A DNA stretch of 64,000 nt. It comes from JADZAI01 sp047602465 (GTDB lineage Bacteria; Pseudomonadota; Alphaproteobacteria; Micropepsales; Micropepsaceae). Every line of letters starts with the position of its first letter. Position 1 is the first letter of the stretch. The stretch covers positions 1,302,001 to 1,366,000 of the forward strand of contig JASGHF010000001.1 of assembly GCA_047602465.1 (NCBI GenBank). Direction: 5' to 3'. Shown in pieces: positions 51,914 through 62,438 of the stretch. A program made the position numbers and the translations under genes. A model generated the notes under the pieces. That model made no database searches. It saw nothing but the letters and a program-made list of their open reading frames with translations, and was not told the origin of the DNA.

Positions 51914-53073
51914 TGACCATCCCGATGTCTCAGGACGACAAGTACGAGGCGATGAAAGCGGCCCAGGCCGTCAAAGGCCGCAGCCTGTGGCAGGATGCGC
52001 GCCGCCGCCTGTTCCGCAACAAGGCGGCCGTGGTGTCGATGATCATTCTGTCGATCATCGTCGCGCTGGCGATCTTCGCGCCCTATCTCTCGCGTCACGC
52101 CTATGACGCGCAGGACTACCAGCAGATCTCCTGCCCGCCGTCATGGACGATCGACATGGCGCTGGCCGTCCCGCCGGCCGACGCCGCGCCCGACAGCCCG
52201 CAATACAAGGCATATGAGGAGTATTCCTCGAAATACCCGCAGACCGCGCTGTGCGGCCAGGGCATCGTCGCCTCGCACCAGTTCGCGCTGGACGACTGGA
52301 AGAACTGGTGCGCCGATCCGTCGGTCACCACGCCGCCGGACGTGAACTGCGCCCGCGAACCGCAGCTCGACGACTTCAAGCACTTCATGGGCACCGATGG
52401 CGTGGGCCGCGATCTTTGGGTCCGGACGCTCTATGGCGCGCGCGTCTCGCTCTCCGTCGGCGTCGTGGCGACCGTGGTGGCGCTCATCATCGGCGTGCTT
52501 TACGGCGCGACGGCCGGTTATGCCGGCGGGCGCGTCGACAACTACATGATGCGCTTCGTCGACATCATGTACGCCCTGCCCTTCATCTTCTTCGTCATCA
52601 TCCTGATGACCGTGACGGCGGACATTCCGTTCTTCAAAGACCCGTTCAACCGCTTCATCCTGATCTTCGCCGCCATCGGCGCGGTGGAGTGGCTGACCAT
52701 GGCGCGTATCGTGCGCGGGCAGACGCTGTCGATCCGGCGCAAGGAATTCGTGGAAGCGGCCGTCGCGGCCGGCGTTCCGACCGGCAAGATCATCATGCGC
52801 CACATCATTCCGAACGTGGTCGGTCCGGTGATCGTGTTCGTGACGCTCACCATCCCGGCGATCATTCTGGCGGAGAGCTTCCTCTCATTCCTCGGCCTCG
52901 GCGTTCAGGAACCCATGACCTCGTGGGGCGTGCTGATGTCGGAAGGCGCGGGCGACATGGAGAACAAGCCCTGGCTGCTGATCGTGCCGGCGCTGATGAT
53001 GGCGGTGACGCTGTTCTGCTTCAACTTTATCGGCGACGGTCTGCGCGACGCCCTCGACCCGAAGGACCGCTAA
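51913..53073 (+). CDS. oppC: Oligopeptide ABC transporter permease OppC, with a Cys-rich periplasmic insert
   Basis: A 386-residue permease, longer than the usual ~300. After the first helix (VSMIILSIIVALAIFAPYLS) an insert of ~90 residues precedes HFMGTDGVGRDLWVRTLYGA, the usual OppC entry. The insert holds Cys74, Cys114, Cys133 and Cys146, enough for two periplasmic disulfides. The EAA loop is in RRKEFVEAAVAAGVPTGKII. It pairs with OppB in the membrane; 4 bp then separate it from the ATPase gene. Confidence 0.9.
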   Translation: MTIPMSQDDKYEAMKAAQAVKGRSLWQDARRRLFRNKAAVVSMIILSIIVALAIFAPYLSRHAYDAQDYQQISCPPSWTIDMALAVPPADAAPDSPQYKAYEEYSSKYPQTALCGQGIVASHQFALDDWKNWCADPSVTTPPDVNCAREPQLDDFKHFMGTDGVGRDLWVRTLYGARVSLSVGVVATVVALIIGVLYGATAGYAGGRVDNYMMRFVDIMYALPFIFFVIILMTVTADIPFFKDPFNRFILIFAAIGAVEWLTMARIVRGQTLSIRRKEFVEAAVAAGVPTGKIIMRHIIPNVVGPVIVFVTLTIPAIILAESFLSFLGLGVQEPMTSWGVLMSEGAGDMENKPWLLIVPALMMAVTLFCFNFIGDGLRDALDPKDR

Positions 53074-53077
53074 GCCA

Positions 53078-54898
<1,821 letters not shown>

Positions 54899-54922
54899 GG
54901 GCCGGCCGATCTGACGACAAAG

Positions 54923-54951
54923 AAAAAGGCCCGCCGACCGGCGGGCCTTTT
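54923..54951. terminator. Bidirectional rho-independent terminator
   Basis: GGCCCGCC-GACC-GGCGGGCC is flanked by AAAAA on the left (54923-54927) and TTTT on the right (54948-54951). It ends the opp operon in one direction and the 189-residue protein gene in the other. Confidence 0.85.
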
Positions 54952-54953
54952 GT

Positions 54954-55523
54954 TCATCCGGGCAGGCGCGTCACTTTACGCGCTCGAACGGGAATCGACT
55001 TGTTCGAGCCTTCGCGCTTGATGAAATAGGCGCCCATCATGCCCTGGCGGATATTGACCTTGATGCCCTTGGAATCGCTGGGAAGGCGCAGCCCCTGCGC
55101 TTCTTTGGCGCGCCAGACCTGACCGTTGTCCAGGACGTATACGTCCTTGCCGGCGCCGTTCTTGGCGACGTCCGCCAGAGAAACCGTGATTTCCGTGATG
55201 ACGCCGCCGCTTTCGACGACCTGAACGCCGTCTTCCGGCACACGGTTGCCGAAATCTTCCGGCCGGGTCGCCTCACGTGTGGACGAGCTGCCGGACTCGA
55301 AAAGGCCGAACAGGGAGAACTGGTCCTCCTCCGTCGCGATATTGAGAGCCGAGCGCACGCGCGGCCCCGCGCCGTCATAGCAAGCCAGGCGCTTGGCGGG
55401 GTCGGGTTCGGCCGAGCAGGCATTCACCGCCTCCAGCGTCTTGCGGACCTCCGTCGAGGCCGCCCAGGCGGAGCCGGCCAGCAGGCAGGTCATCAAAGCG
55501 GTACCGATCACGGCTTTCATCAT
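54954..55523 (-). CDS. Exported protein of unknown function
   Basis: A 189-residue protein with a cleavable signal (MKAVIGTALMTCLLAGSAWAA). The mature start has ACSAEPDPAKRLACYDGAG; this Cys-x(7-14)-RLACYD pattern recurs in exported proteins of Gram-negatives, including type VI secretion-associated ones, but by itself assigns no job. The C-terminal half has IRQGMMGAYFIKREGSNKSI and is beta-rich. Convergent with the opp genes and divergent from the first binding-protein gene. Function not recognised. Confidence 0.7.
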   Translation of the reverse strand: MMKAVIGTALMTCLLAGSAWAASTEVRKTLEAVNACSAEPDPAKRLACYDGAGPRVRSALNIATEEDQFSLFGLFESGSSSTREATRPEDFGNRVPEDGVQVVESGGVITEITVSLADVAKNGAGKDVYVLDNGQVWRAKEAQGLRLPSDSKGIKVNIRQGMMGAYFIKREGSNKSIPVRARKVTRLPG

Positions 55524-55706
55524 CGTTCACATCCCCTGGTGGCGCGCTGGCCCTGGTGGCAGGCTGATCGCCAGAATAGCCCGGCCGCCGCGTGGACAAT
55601 ACGGCGTTCAGCCCCTATTCAAACTCGAAATGAGCCTATCGGCCCCGACTGCGCCTGAAATATGGCGCGCATTGGCCGATCCAGCGACATGGAGACGCAT
55701 CCGGCG

Positions 55707-57482
55707 ATGAAGTCCCTGAAAACCCTGTTCACGGCCGCCGCGCTCGCGACGGCTTTCGCGCTGACCGCCACGGCGGCCGACAAGATCGTCCTGAAGCGCG
55801 GCAACGGCGCCGAACCCGATACGCTCGATCCGCAAAAGGCGACCGGCAGCTGGGAGAACAACATCATCGGCGACATGATCGTCGGCCTGATGACCGACGA
55901 CGCCAAGGGCGAGCCGATCCCCGGCATGGCGGAAAGCTATACGGTCTCGGAGGACGGCCTCGTCTGGACGTTCAAGCTGCGCGCCGACGCCAACTGGTCG
56001 GACGGCGTGCCGGTGACGGCCGGCGACTTCGTCTTCGCCTTCCAGCGCATCAACGATCCGATGACCGGCGGCCAGTACGCCACCATCACGCACATCATCA
56101 AGAACGCGGCCAAGGTCTACGCCAAGGAGCTGCCGCCCGACCAGATCGGCGCGCGCGCCATCGACGACAAGACGCTGGAGCTGACGCTGGAGCACCCGGC
56201 CTCCTATCTGCCGGCCATGCTGCTGCACTACGCCTTCTTCCCGGTGCCCCGCCATGCCGTCGAGAAATACGGCGACGACTGGGTGAAGCCCGGCAACTAC
56301 GTCTCCAACGGCGCGTTCACGCTGGTCAGCTGGTCGCCCAACGACAAGGTCGTCGTCGCGAAGAATCCCGGCTTCTACGACGCCGCGAATGTCGGGATCG
56401 ACGAGGTCCAGTACTTCTCGCAGGACGACCAGATCGCCAACACCAAGCGCTTCCGCGCCGGCGAGCTTGACCTTTCGGCCGGCATTCCCGGCCAGCTCAT
56501 CGACGAATTGCGCAGCACGATGCCGGACAAGGTGCGCCTGTCGCCGGTCATCACCAACTGGTTCGTCACCTTCAACCTGACGCGCCCCGAATGGCAGGAC
56601 GTGCGCATCCGCACCGCGCTCGGTCTCGCCATCGACCGCGAGACCATCGCCTTCCGCATCCTGAAAGGCGGCGAGACGCCGGCCTATACCTTCGTGCACC
56701 CGGACATCCCCGGCTATCCGCACAAGGCGAAGCTCTCCTACGCCGACATGCCGATGGCCGAGCGCCAGAAAAAGGCGCGCGAGCTGCTGGCCGAGGCGGG
56801 GTTCGGCCCCGGCAATCCACTGCGCTTCGAGTTCCTCCATCCCCAATCGACCGACGGCAAGCGCATCGCGACCGCGTTGCAGGGCATGTGGAAGGCGGTC
56901 GGCGTGGAGATGACGCCGGCGGGTTCTGAATCCAAGACCGTCTACGCCAATCTGCGCCAGCAGAATTTCGGCGTGGCGCTGTCGGGCTGGATCGCCGACT
57001 TCCCCGACGCCTCGTCCTATCTGTATCTCGCCAAGACCTCCTCGGCGGACATGAACTACGGCAAGTACTCCAATGCCGCGTTCGACCAGCTCAACATCGA
57101 CGCCGACAACGAGCCCGACGCCGCGAAACGCGGCGAACTGCTGGACCGCGCCGAACAGATCCTGCTCGACGATGCGCCGTTCCTGCCCATCTACAATGCC
57201 GTGTCGCGCTACCTCGTCGAACCCTATGTGACGGGGTTCGAAGGCTCGCTCAGCAATGTCCACCGCACCCGCTGGATGGCGATCGACCCGGCCGCCAAGG
57301 CGGCGATGGGAGCAGCCACGCCCCGATCCGGCAGCCAGACCGCCGACGCCTCGGGCCAGACCGGCATCGTGCCCTCGCAGGCCGACAAGTCGTCCTTGCT
57401 GCTGTGGTGGCTGCTCGGCGGCGGTTCCCTGCTGCTCTTCGCGGGCGCGATCATCGCCCGCCTCCGCCGCCGTTCATCTTGA
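55707..57482 (+). CDS. Oligopeptide-binding protein (SBP_bac_5) with C-terminal membrane tail
   Basis: A 591-residue OppA-type binding protein. The signal ends near TATAA; the mature part has NGAEPDTLDPQKATGSWE, GMAESYTVSEDGLVWTFKLR and the usual lobe pattern. Unlike its two downstream paralogues it continues after the fold with a Ser/Thr/Gly linker and a hydrophobic segment (SSLLLWWLLGGGSLLLFAGA) followed by a RLRRRSS basic tail. This would anchor it to the inner membrane or serve as a sorting tail. No lipobox. It is the first of three tandem binding proteins, divergent from the exported 189-residue protein gene. Confidence 0.9.
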   Translation: MKSLKTLFTAAALATAFALTATAADKIVLKRGNGAEPDTLDPQKATGSWENNIIGDMIVGLMTDDAKGEPIPGMAESYTVSEDGLVWTFKLRADANWSDGVPVTAGDFVFAFQRINDPMTGGQYATITHIIKNAAKVYAKELPPDQIGARAIDDKTLELTLEHPASYLPAMLLHYAFFPVPRHAVEKYGDDWVKPGNYVSNGAFTLVSWSPNDKVVVAKNPGFYDAANVGIDEVQYFSQDDQIANTKRFRAGELDLSAGIPGQLIDELRSTMPDKVRLSPVITNWFVTFNLTRPEWQDVRIRTALGLAIDRETIAFRILKGGETPAYTFVHPDIPGYPHKAKLSYADMPMAERQKKARELLAEAGFGPGNPLRFEFLHPQSTDGKRIATALQGMWKAVGVEMTPAGSESKTVYANLRQQNFGVALSGWIADFPDASSYLYLAKTSSADMNYGKYSNAAFDQLNIDADNEPDAAKRGELLDRAEQILLDDAPFLPIYNAVSRYLVEPYVTGFEGSLSNVHRTRWMAIDPAAKAAMGAATPRSGSQTADASGQTGIVPSQADKSSLLLWWLLGGGSLLLFAGAIIARLRRRSS

Positions 57483-57568
57483 GATAGAAATCCCGTGAGG
57501 CCGCCCCCGCGACGCGCGGGGGCGTGCTAGAACGTCTGCAACACGTTTCGATGAAGGACGCCAAACAG

Positions 57569-59158
57569 ATGATTAAACGCGCCCTCGCCGCATTCGCGGC
57601 GGTCTTCCTGCTCACCGCCCAGACGGCTTCGGCCGAGGTGGTGCTCAACCGCGGCAATGCCGGCGGCGACCCGGATTCGCTCGACCCGCACTACACCCAG
57701 GGCACCTGGGAGAACAACATCGTCGGCGACCTCATGGAAGGCCTCGCCACCGAGAACGAGAAGGGCGAAATCATCCCCGGCGCCGCCGAAAGCTGGACGG
57801 TCAGCGAGGACGGCACGGTCTGGACCTTCAAGATGCGCGCCGGCGCGACCTGGTCGGACGGCACGCCCGTGACCGCCGACGATTTCGTCTTCTCATGGCG
57901 CCGGCTGATGGACCCGCAGACCGCGGCCCAGTACGCCTCGATCCTCTATGTGGTGAAGAACGCCGAAGCGGTGAACGGCGGCAAGATGCCGCTCGACCAG
58001 CTTGGCGTCGCCGCGCCCGACCCCAACACGCTGGTCGTGACGCTGGAACACCCCGCCCCCTATTTCGACGGCATCGTCGCCCACCAGGCCTCGTTCCCCG
58101 TGCCGAAGCACAAGGTCGAGGCGCTCGGCAATGAATGGGTGAAGAACGGCAATTATGTCTCGAACGGCCCCTTCAAGCTGGGCGACTGGCGCGTGCAGGA
58201 ATATGTCCGCCTGCTGAAGAACCCGGCCTTTCATGACGCCGCCAATGTGAAGGTCGATGTCGTCAACTGGATTCCGCTGATCGACTCGGCCGCCGCGCTC
58301 AAGCGCTTCGAGGCCGGCGAGATCGATACGCACGACAACTTCCCCGGCCCGCAATACCGCCAGCTTCAGGCGAAGCTGGGCGACCAGGTGAAGATGTCGC
58401 CCTATCTGGCGGTCAGCTACATGACCTTCAACCAGCGCCTCGACCAGTTCAAAGATGTCCGCGTGCGTGAAGCGCTGTCGATGGCGATCGATCGCAAGAT
58501 CATCACCGACCGCATCTTTGCGATCGGCGAGCCGGTCGCATGCGCCATCGTGCCGCCCGAAACCGCGAACTATGAGCCGGGCGCCATTTCGCCCGATTGC
58601 CGCATGGCGGACCAGAAGGCCCGCGTGGAGCGCGCCAAGCAGCTTCTCGCGGAGGCCGGCTACGGCCCGTCCAATCCGCTGACCTTCCGCTTCTATGTCG
58701 GCAGCGACAACGACACCAAGCGTTCGGCGGCCGCGATGCAATCGATGTGGAAGGCTGTCGGCGTCAACGCCGAGATCGTCGCGAACGAAGTCAAGACGCA
58801 CTACAACCAGCATCTCCAGACGGCGAATTTCGACGTCGCGATGGCCGCCTGGGTCGGCGATTTCAACGACCCGGAAACGTTCCTCTTCATGTTCGAAACG
58901 AACAACAAGGGGTTCAACTATGGCGGCTGGTCGAACGCGCAGTATGACGAGCTGATGCGCCAGGAACGCCTGGAGCCGGATGCGACCAAGCGTGCCGCGA
59001 TCATGAAGCAGGCCGAGCAGATCCTGCTTGACGACTATGGCGTCGCGCCGACCCGCCTGCGCTTCAACCCCTATCTCATCAAGCCTTATCTGAAGGGCTG
59101 GGCGCCGAATATCCGCGGCGTGCATCGCTCGCGCTGGATGTCGATCGAGGGCCGTTGA
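57569..59158 (+). CDS. Oligopeptide-binding protein (SBP_bac_5)
   Basis: A 529-residue periplasmic binding protein, second of three paralogues. A signal (AAFAAVFLLTAQTASAE) precedes GGDPDSLDPHYTQGTWE and GAAESWTVSEDGTVWTFKMR. No C-terminal helix. The start at 57569 is chosen because AAGGA lies about 10 nt upstream; an ATG at 57551 is possible. Its stop overlaps the next start (TGATG). Confidence 0.9.
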   Translation: MIKRALAAFAAVFLLTAQTASAEVVLNRGNAGGDPDSLDPHYTQGTWENNIVGDLMEGLATENEKGEIIPGAAESWTVSEDGTVWTFKMRAGATWSDGTPVTADDFVFSWRRLMDPQTAAQYASILYVVKNAEAVNGGKMPLDQLGVAAPDPNTLVVTLEHPAPYFDGIVAHQASFPVPKHKVEALGNEWVKNGNYVSNGPFKLGDWRVQEYVRLLKNPAFHDAANVKVDVVNWIPLIDSAAALKRFEAGEIDTHDNFPGPQYRQLQAKLGDQVKMSPYLAVSYMTFNQRLDQFKDVRVREALSMAIDRKIITDRIFAIGEPVACAIVPPETANYEPGAISPDCRMADQKARVERAKQLLAEAGYGPSNPLTFRFYVGSDNDTKRSAAAMQSMWKAVGVNAEIVANEVKTHYNQHLQTANFDVAMAAWVGDFNDPETFLFMFETNNKGFNYGGWSNAQYDELMRQERLEPDATKRAAIMKQAEQILLDDYGVAPTRLRFNPYLIKPYLKGWAPNIRGVHRSRWMSIEGR

Positions 59159-60735
59159 TGGGAATGCGCTTCGTCCCCGCGTTCGCCGCGGCGGTTCTTC
59201 TCACCGTCTCGGCCGCGGGGGCGACGCTCCACCGCGGCAATCAGAGCGAGCCTGATACGCTCGACCCGTCCAAGGCGACGGGAAGCTGGGAAAGCAATAT
59301 TCTCGGCGACATGTTCCTTGGCCTCACCACCGAGGACGCCGCCTCCAATCCCATCCCCGGCGCTGCCGAAAGCTGGACGATCAGCGAGGACGGCCTCGTC
59401 TGGACGTTCAAGCTGCGCCAGGGCGCGACCTGGTCGGACGGCGTGCCGGTGACGGCCGACGATTTCGTCTTCTCGTTCCGCCGCCAGATGGACCCGGCCA
59501 CCGCCTCGCAATACGCCTCGATGCTCTACGACATCGAAGGCGGCGAGGCCGTGAACGCCGGCAAGGCGCCGCTCGATGCGCTGGGCGTGCGCGCCGTCGA
59601 TGCGACTACGCTCGAGTTCACGCTGACCCATCCTGCGCCGTATCTGCCGCAGCTTCTGATGCACCAGATCACCTATCCCGTCCCCAAGCATCAGGTTGAG
59701 AAGTTCGGCGACGACTGGGTGAAGCCGGAGAACTACGTCTCGAACGGCGCGTTCAAGCTTGTCTCATGGCGGCCGAACGACAGCGTCGTGACGGTCAAGA
59801 ACGACAAGTTCTACGACGCAGCGAACGTGAAGCTCGACGGCGTCGTCTTCTACCCGACCGATGACGCCGAAGCCGGCCTCAAGCGCTTCCGCACGGCGGA
59901 GCTGGACCTCAATATCGGCTTCCCCTCGTCGCAGATCGAACTCCTGAAGCGCACGCTGGCGGCCGAGCTGAAAGTCTCGACCATCGTCAACGTGCGCTAC
60001 ATCGTGATGAACACGCTGAAGAAGCCGTTCGACGATCCGCGCGTGCGCAAGGCGATCTCGCTCGCCATCAACCGCGAGGTCATCACCGGCCAGATCATCA
60101 AGGCGGGCGAGCAGCCGGCCTATTCCATCGTGCCGCCCGGCACCGCCGGCTATGACGACGGCCCGCGCCTGTCGTTCGAGACGATGAAGATGCCGGAGCG
60201 CCTCGCGGAGGCGAAGCGTCTGCTTGAGGAAGCCGGCTACGGTCCCTCCAACCCGATCTCGTTCCGCTACAACTACATCTCCGACAACAACTCCAGGCGC
60301 GTCGCCGCCGCCCTTCAGGGCATGTGGGCGGCGATCGGCATGAAGGTCGAACTCGTCGTGATGGAGAAGAAGGTCCACTACAACACGGTCCGCGCGCAGG
60401 ACTATGAAGTGGCGGAGGCGAACTGGTTCGCCGATTTCAACGACGCCAAGAACTTCCTGTTCCTGGCGCAGCCGTCGGCGGGCGACATGAACATGTCGCG
60501 CTACACCAACCAGGCGTATGAAGACCTCATCCGCAAGTCGGATCAGGAACGCGATGCGGATATCCGCGCCGGCATCATGAAAGAGGCCGAGGCGCTGATG
60601 CTGGAAGAGAACCCGATCACGCCGATGTATTACGGCGTCAGCCGCAACCTCGTTCACACCTGGGTCAAAGGCTGGGAGGAAAACCTCCTCAACACCCACC
60701 GCTCACGGTGGATGAGCATCGAAGGCAAGCCGTAG
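59158..60735 (+). CDS. Oligopeptide-binding protein (SBP_bac_5)
   Basis: A 525-residue periplasmic binding protein, third paralogue. The signal is MRFVPAFAAAVLLTVSAAGA; the mature part has SEPDTLDPSKATGSWESN and AESWTISEDGLVWTFKLRQG. No C-terminal helix. The ATG at 59158 overlaps the previous stop; an alternative ATG at 59164 is in frame. A strong hairpin follows. The three paralogues likely differ in peptide preference while sharing one permease. Confidence 0.9.
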   Translation: MGMRFVPAFAAAVLLTVSAAGATLHRGNQSEPDTLDPSKATGSWESNILGDMFLGLTTEDAASNPIPGAAESWTISEDGLVWTFKLRQGATWSDGVPVTADDFVFSFRRQMDPATASQYASMLYDIEGGEAVNAGKAPLDALGVRAVDATTLEFTLTHPAPYLPQLLMHQITYPVPKHQVEKFGDDWVKPENYVSNGAFKLVSWRPNDSVVTVKNDKFYDAANVKLDGVVFYPTDDAEAGLKRFRTAELDLNIGFPSSQIELLKRTLAAELKVSTIVNVRYIVMNTLKKPFDDPRVRKAISLAINREVITGQIIKAGEQPAYSIVPPGTAGYDDGPRLSFETMKMPERLAEAKRLLEEAGYGPSNPISFRYNYISDNNSRRVAAALQGMWAAIGMKVELVVMEKKVHYNTVRAQDYEVAEANWFADFNDAKNFLFLAQPSAGDMNMSRYTNQAYEDLIRKSDQERDADIRAGIMKEAEALMLEENPITPMYYGVSRNLVHTWVKGWEENLLNTHRSRWMSIEGKP

Positions 60736-60736
60736 G

Positions 60737-60766
60737 AAAATCGAGGGGCCGGGTCCGGCCCCTCGA
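60737..60766 (-). terminator. Strong hairpin terminator
   Basis: TCGAGGGGCCGG (60741-60752) and CCGGCCCCTCGA (60755-60766) form a perfect 12-bp stem around GT. On the minus strand four T follow, so it ends the small membrane-protein gene at 60774-61073; it probably also stops the opp binding-protein transcript. Confidence 0.75.
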
Positions 60767-60773
60767 CCTGGCT

Positions 60774-61073
60774 TCAGTCGAGATCGCCGCCACGGCGGCG
60801 GCGGATTTCATCTTCCAGCAGGAAGGCGATGCGGTCGGTGCCGGCGCGGATGTCGAGCAGCGTGAAGATCAGGCCCGTGCCGACGATAGCCGCCAGCGTT
60901 CCCGCCACGAAGCCCGCGACGCCTCCCTGCCAGGGTTCGATGATCCTGCCCTGAAAGGCGATCTCGCCCAGCACGGCATGGTGCCATCCGAACCACGTGG
61001 CATAGGCGATGACGCCCACGAAGAAGAGCCACGCGAAGGCTTCGAACGCGCCGACGATCAGATTGCGGATCAT
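60774..61073 (-). CDS. Small two-helix membrane protein
   Basis: A 99-residue protein with two predicted membrane helices, around 3-28 (LIVGAFEAFAWLFFVGVIAY) and 51-73 (GVAGFVAGTLAAIVGTGLIF), the second preceding a charged C-terminus with EDEIRRRRGGDLD. No family recognised. It lies 39 bp downstream of the TldE gene on the same strand, possibly in one transcript, and ends before a strong terminator. Confidence 0.6.
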   Translation of the reverse strand: MIRNLIVGAFEAFAWLFFVGVIAYATWFGWHHAVLGEIAFQGRIIEPWQGGVAGFVAGTLAAIVGTGLIFTLLDIRAGTDRIAFLLEDEIRRRRGGDLD

Positions 61074-61112
61074 ACCAGTCCCCCAAGCGCCGAAGCGGCG
61101 CGCCGGGCGAGA

Positions 61113-62435
61113 CTATAGCGTGAAGCGCATGGCCGACAGAAGCGCGCCCGGAAGACGCACCGAGTCGAGGTTCCGGCCGTCATAGGTGCCGGGGTCCAGC
61201 ATCAGGCTGCGCTCGGCGGTCAGCGCCTCCAGATTGGTGCCGAGCATGCGGAAGATGGTGTCGTCGAAGCGCATGACGTTCAGGGGCGCGGCCAGCTCGC
61301 CGTTCTCCACCCAGAAGGTCGCGAAGCGCGTCATGCCGGTGAGGCGTCCGGCGCTGCGGTCCGAGAAGTTCAGATACCAGAGATTCGAGACATAGATGCC
61401 CGTGCCGATGGCCTTCAGCACGTCGGCCTCGGGCAGTTCGCCGGCCGCCATATCCAGCGAGGCCGGGGTTTCCGCGCCCGACGCACCATTGGTCGGCACG
61501 CCGTATTCGGCCGCCGAGCGCGGCGAGACGAGGCAGTCGCCATAGACGCCCTGGTCGATCAGCGTGACGGCGGCGGGTTTGAGGAAGCCCTCGCGCTGGA
61601 AGGCGGGGACTGCGCCTTCCGCCGTCGCCTCGCGGATCGTCACGCGCTCGTTCAGCCGCGCCCCGCCCTCGATCATCTTCAGGAAGATCGTCGCGCGGGT
61701 CTTGTGCGCGCCGAGACCGAAACCGCCCCAGCTCATCATCGAGACGATCTCGTTCAGCGCGGCGGGCGTCAGATAGGCGCGGTATTCGCCGGGCTTCACG
61801 GTCACCGGCGCACAGGCCAGGGCCTCGAGCCGGCCGGCGGCCATCTCGGCCGCATGGGCGAAGGCGGCGGCGTCCCAGGCGAAGCCGGCATGGCTCGTCT
61901 TCACCGCCTTGTCGCCGCCGACATAGAAACTCCAGTCGGCATTGACGCTGGAGGCCGCATCCCAGTTGCGCTGGCCGCGCCCGTTGGCGAAGCCGGTATA
62001 GACCGGGCCGCTCGCGACGAAGCCGACGAGATCGCGCCCGCGCCCCGCCGCCGTCACCGCATCGACGATCTCGCCCGGCGCGGGCATCGCGCCCCCGATG
62101 GTGCGCTCGCTATTGGCCGGCGTGTCGTTCACCAGCAGATACGGGTCTTCCGGCGCGTCGACGTTCAGCGCGCGCAGAGCGGCGACGCTGCGCGCGATGC
62201 GGTCGGCGTCCTCGTCCATATCGCCGGTCAGGCTGAGGCTCGCCTCGGTGTGGCGCTTGCCGTCGATCAGGTCGATGACCGCCTCCACTTCCTTCACATG
62301 GCCGGGCTGGCGCACCGCGCTCTTGTTGAAGCGGATGAAGGTTGAATCCTCGGCGCGATAGTTGAGGAGGAAATCCTCCGCGCCCGTTATCTCGCCTGCG
62401 ACGGTGCGGGCGATGGCCTCGAAATGCTCGCGCAT
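61113..62435 (-). CDS. TldE/PmbA-like peptidase subunit
   Basis: A 440-residue protein of the TldD/PmbA family, the non-catalytic partner that assists TldD in processing small peptides. Stretches such as YRAYLTPAALNEIVSMMSWG, GLGAHKTRATIFLKMIEGG and NLWYLNFSDRSAGRLTGMT match the family's C-terminal domain. There is no HExxxH motif, as expected for TldE. It starts 3 bp after the TldD stop. Confidence 0.88.
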   Translation of the reverse strand: MREHFEAIARTVAGEITGAEDFLLNYRAEDSTFIRFNKSAVRQPGHVKEVEAVIDLIDGKRHTEASLSLTGDMDEDADRIARSVAALRALNVDAPEDPYLLVNDTPANSERTIGGAMPAPGEIVDAVTAAGRGRDLVGFVASGPVYTGFANGRGQRNWDAASSVNADWSFYVGGDKAVKTSHAGFAWDAAAFAHAAEMAAGRLEALACAPVTVKPGEYRAYLTPAALNEIVSMMSWGGFGLGAHKTRATIFLKMIEGGARLNERVTIREATAEGAVPAFQREGFLKPAAVTLIDQGVYGDCLVSPRSAAEYGVPTNGASGAETPASLDMAAGELPEADVLKAIGTGIYVSNLWYLNFSDRSAGRLTGMTRFATFWVENGELAAPLNVMRFDDTIFRMLGTNLEALTAERSLMLDPGTYDGRNLDSVRLPGALLSAMRFTL

Positions 62436-62438
62436 GGT

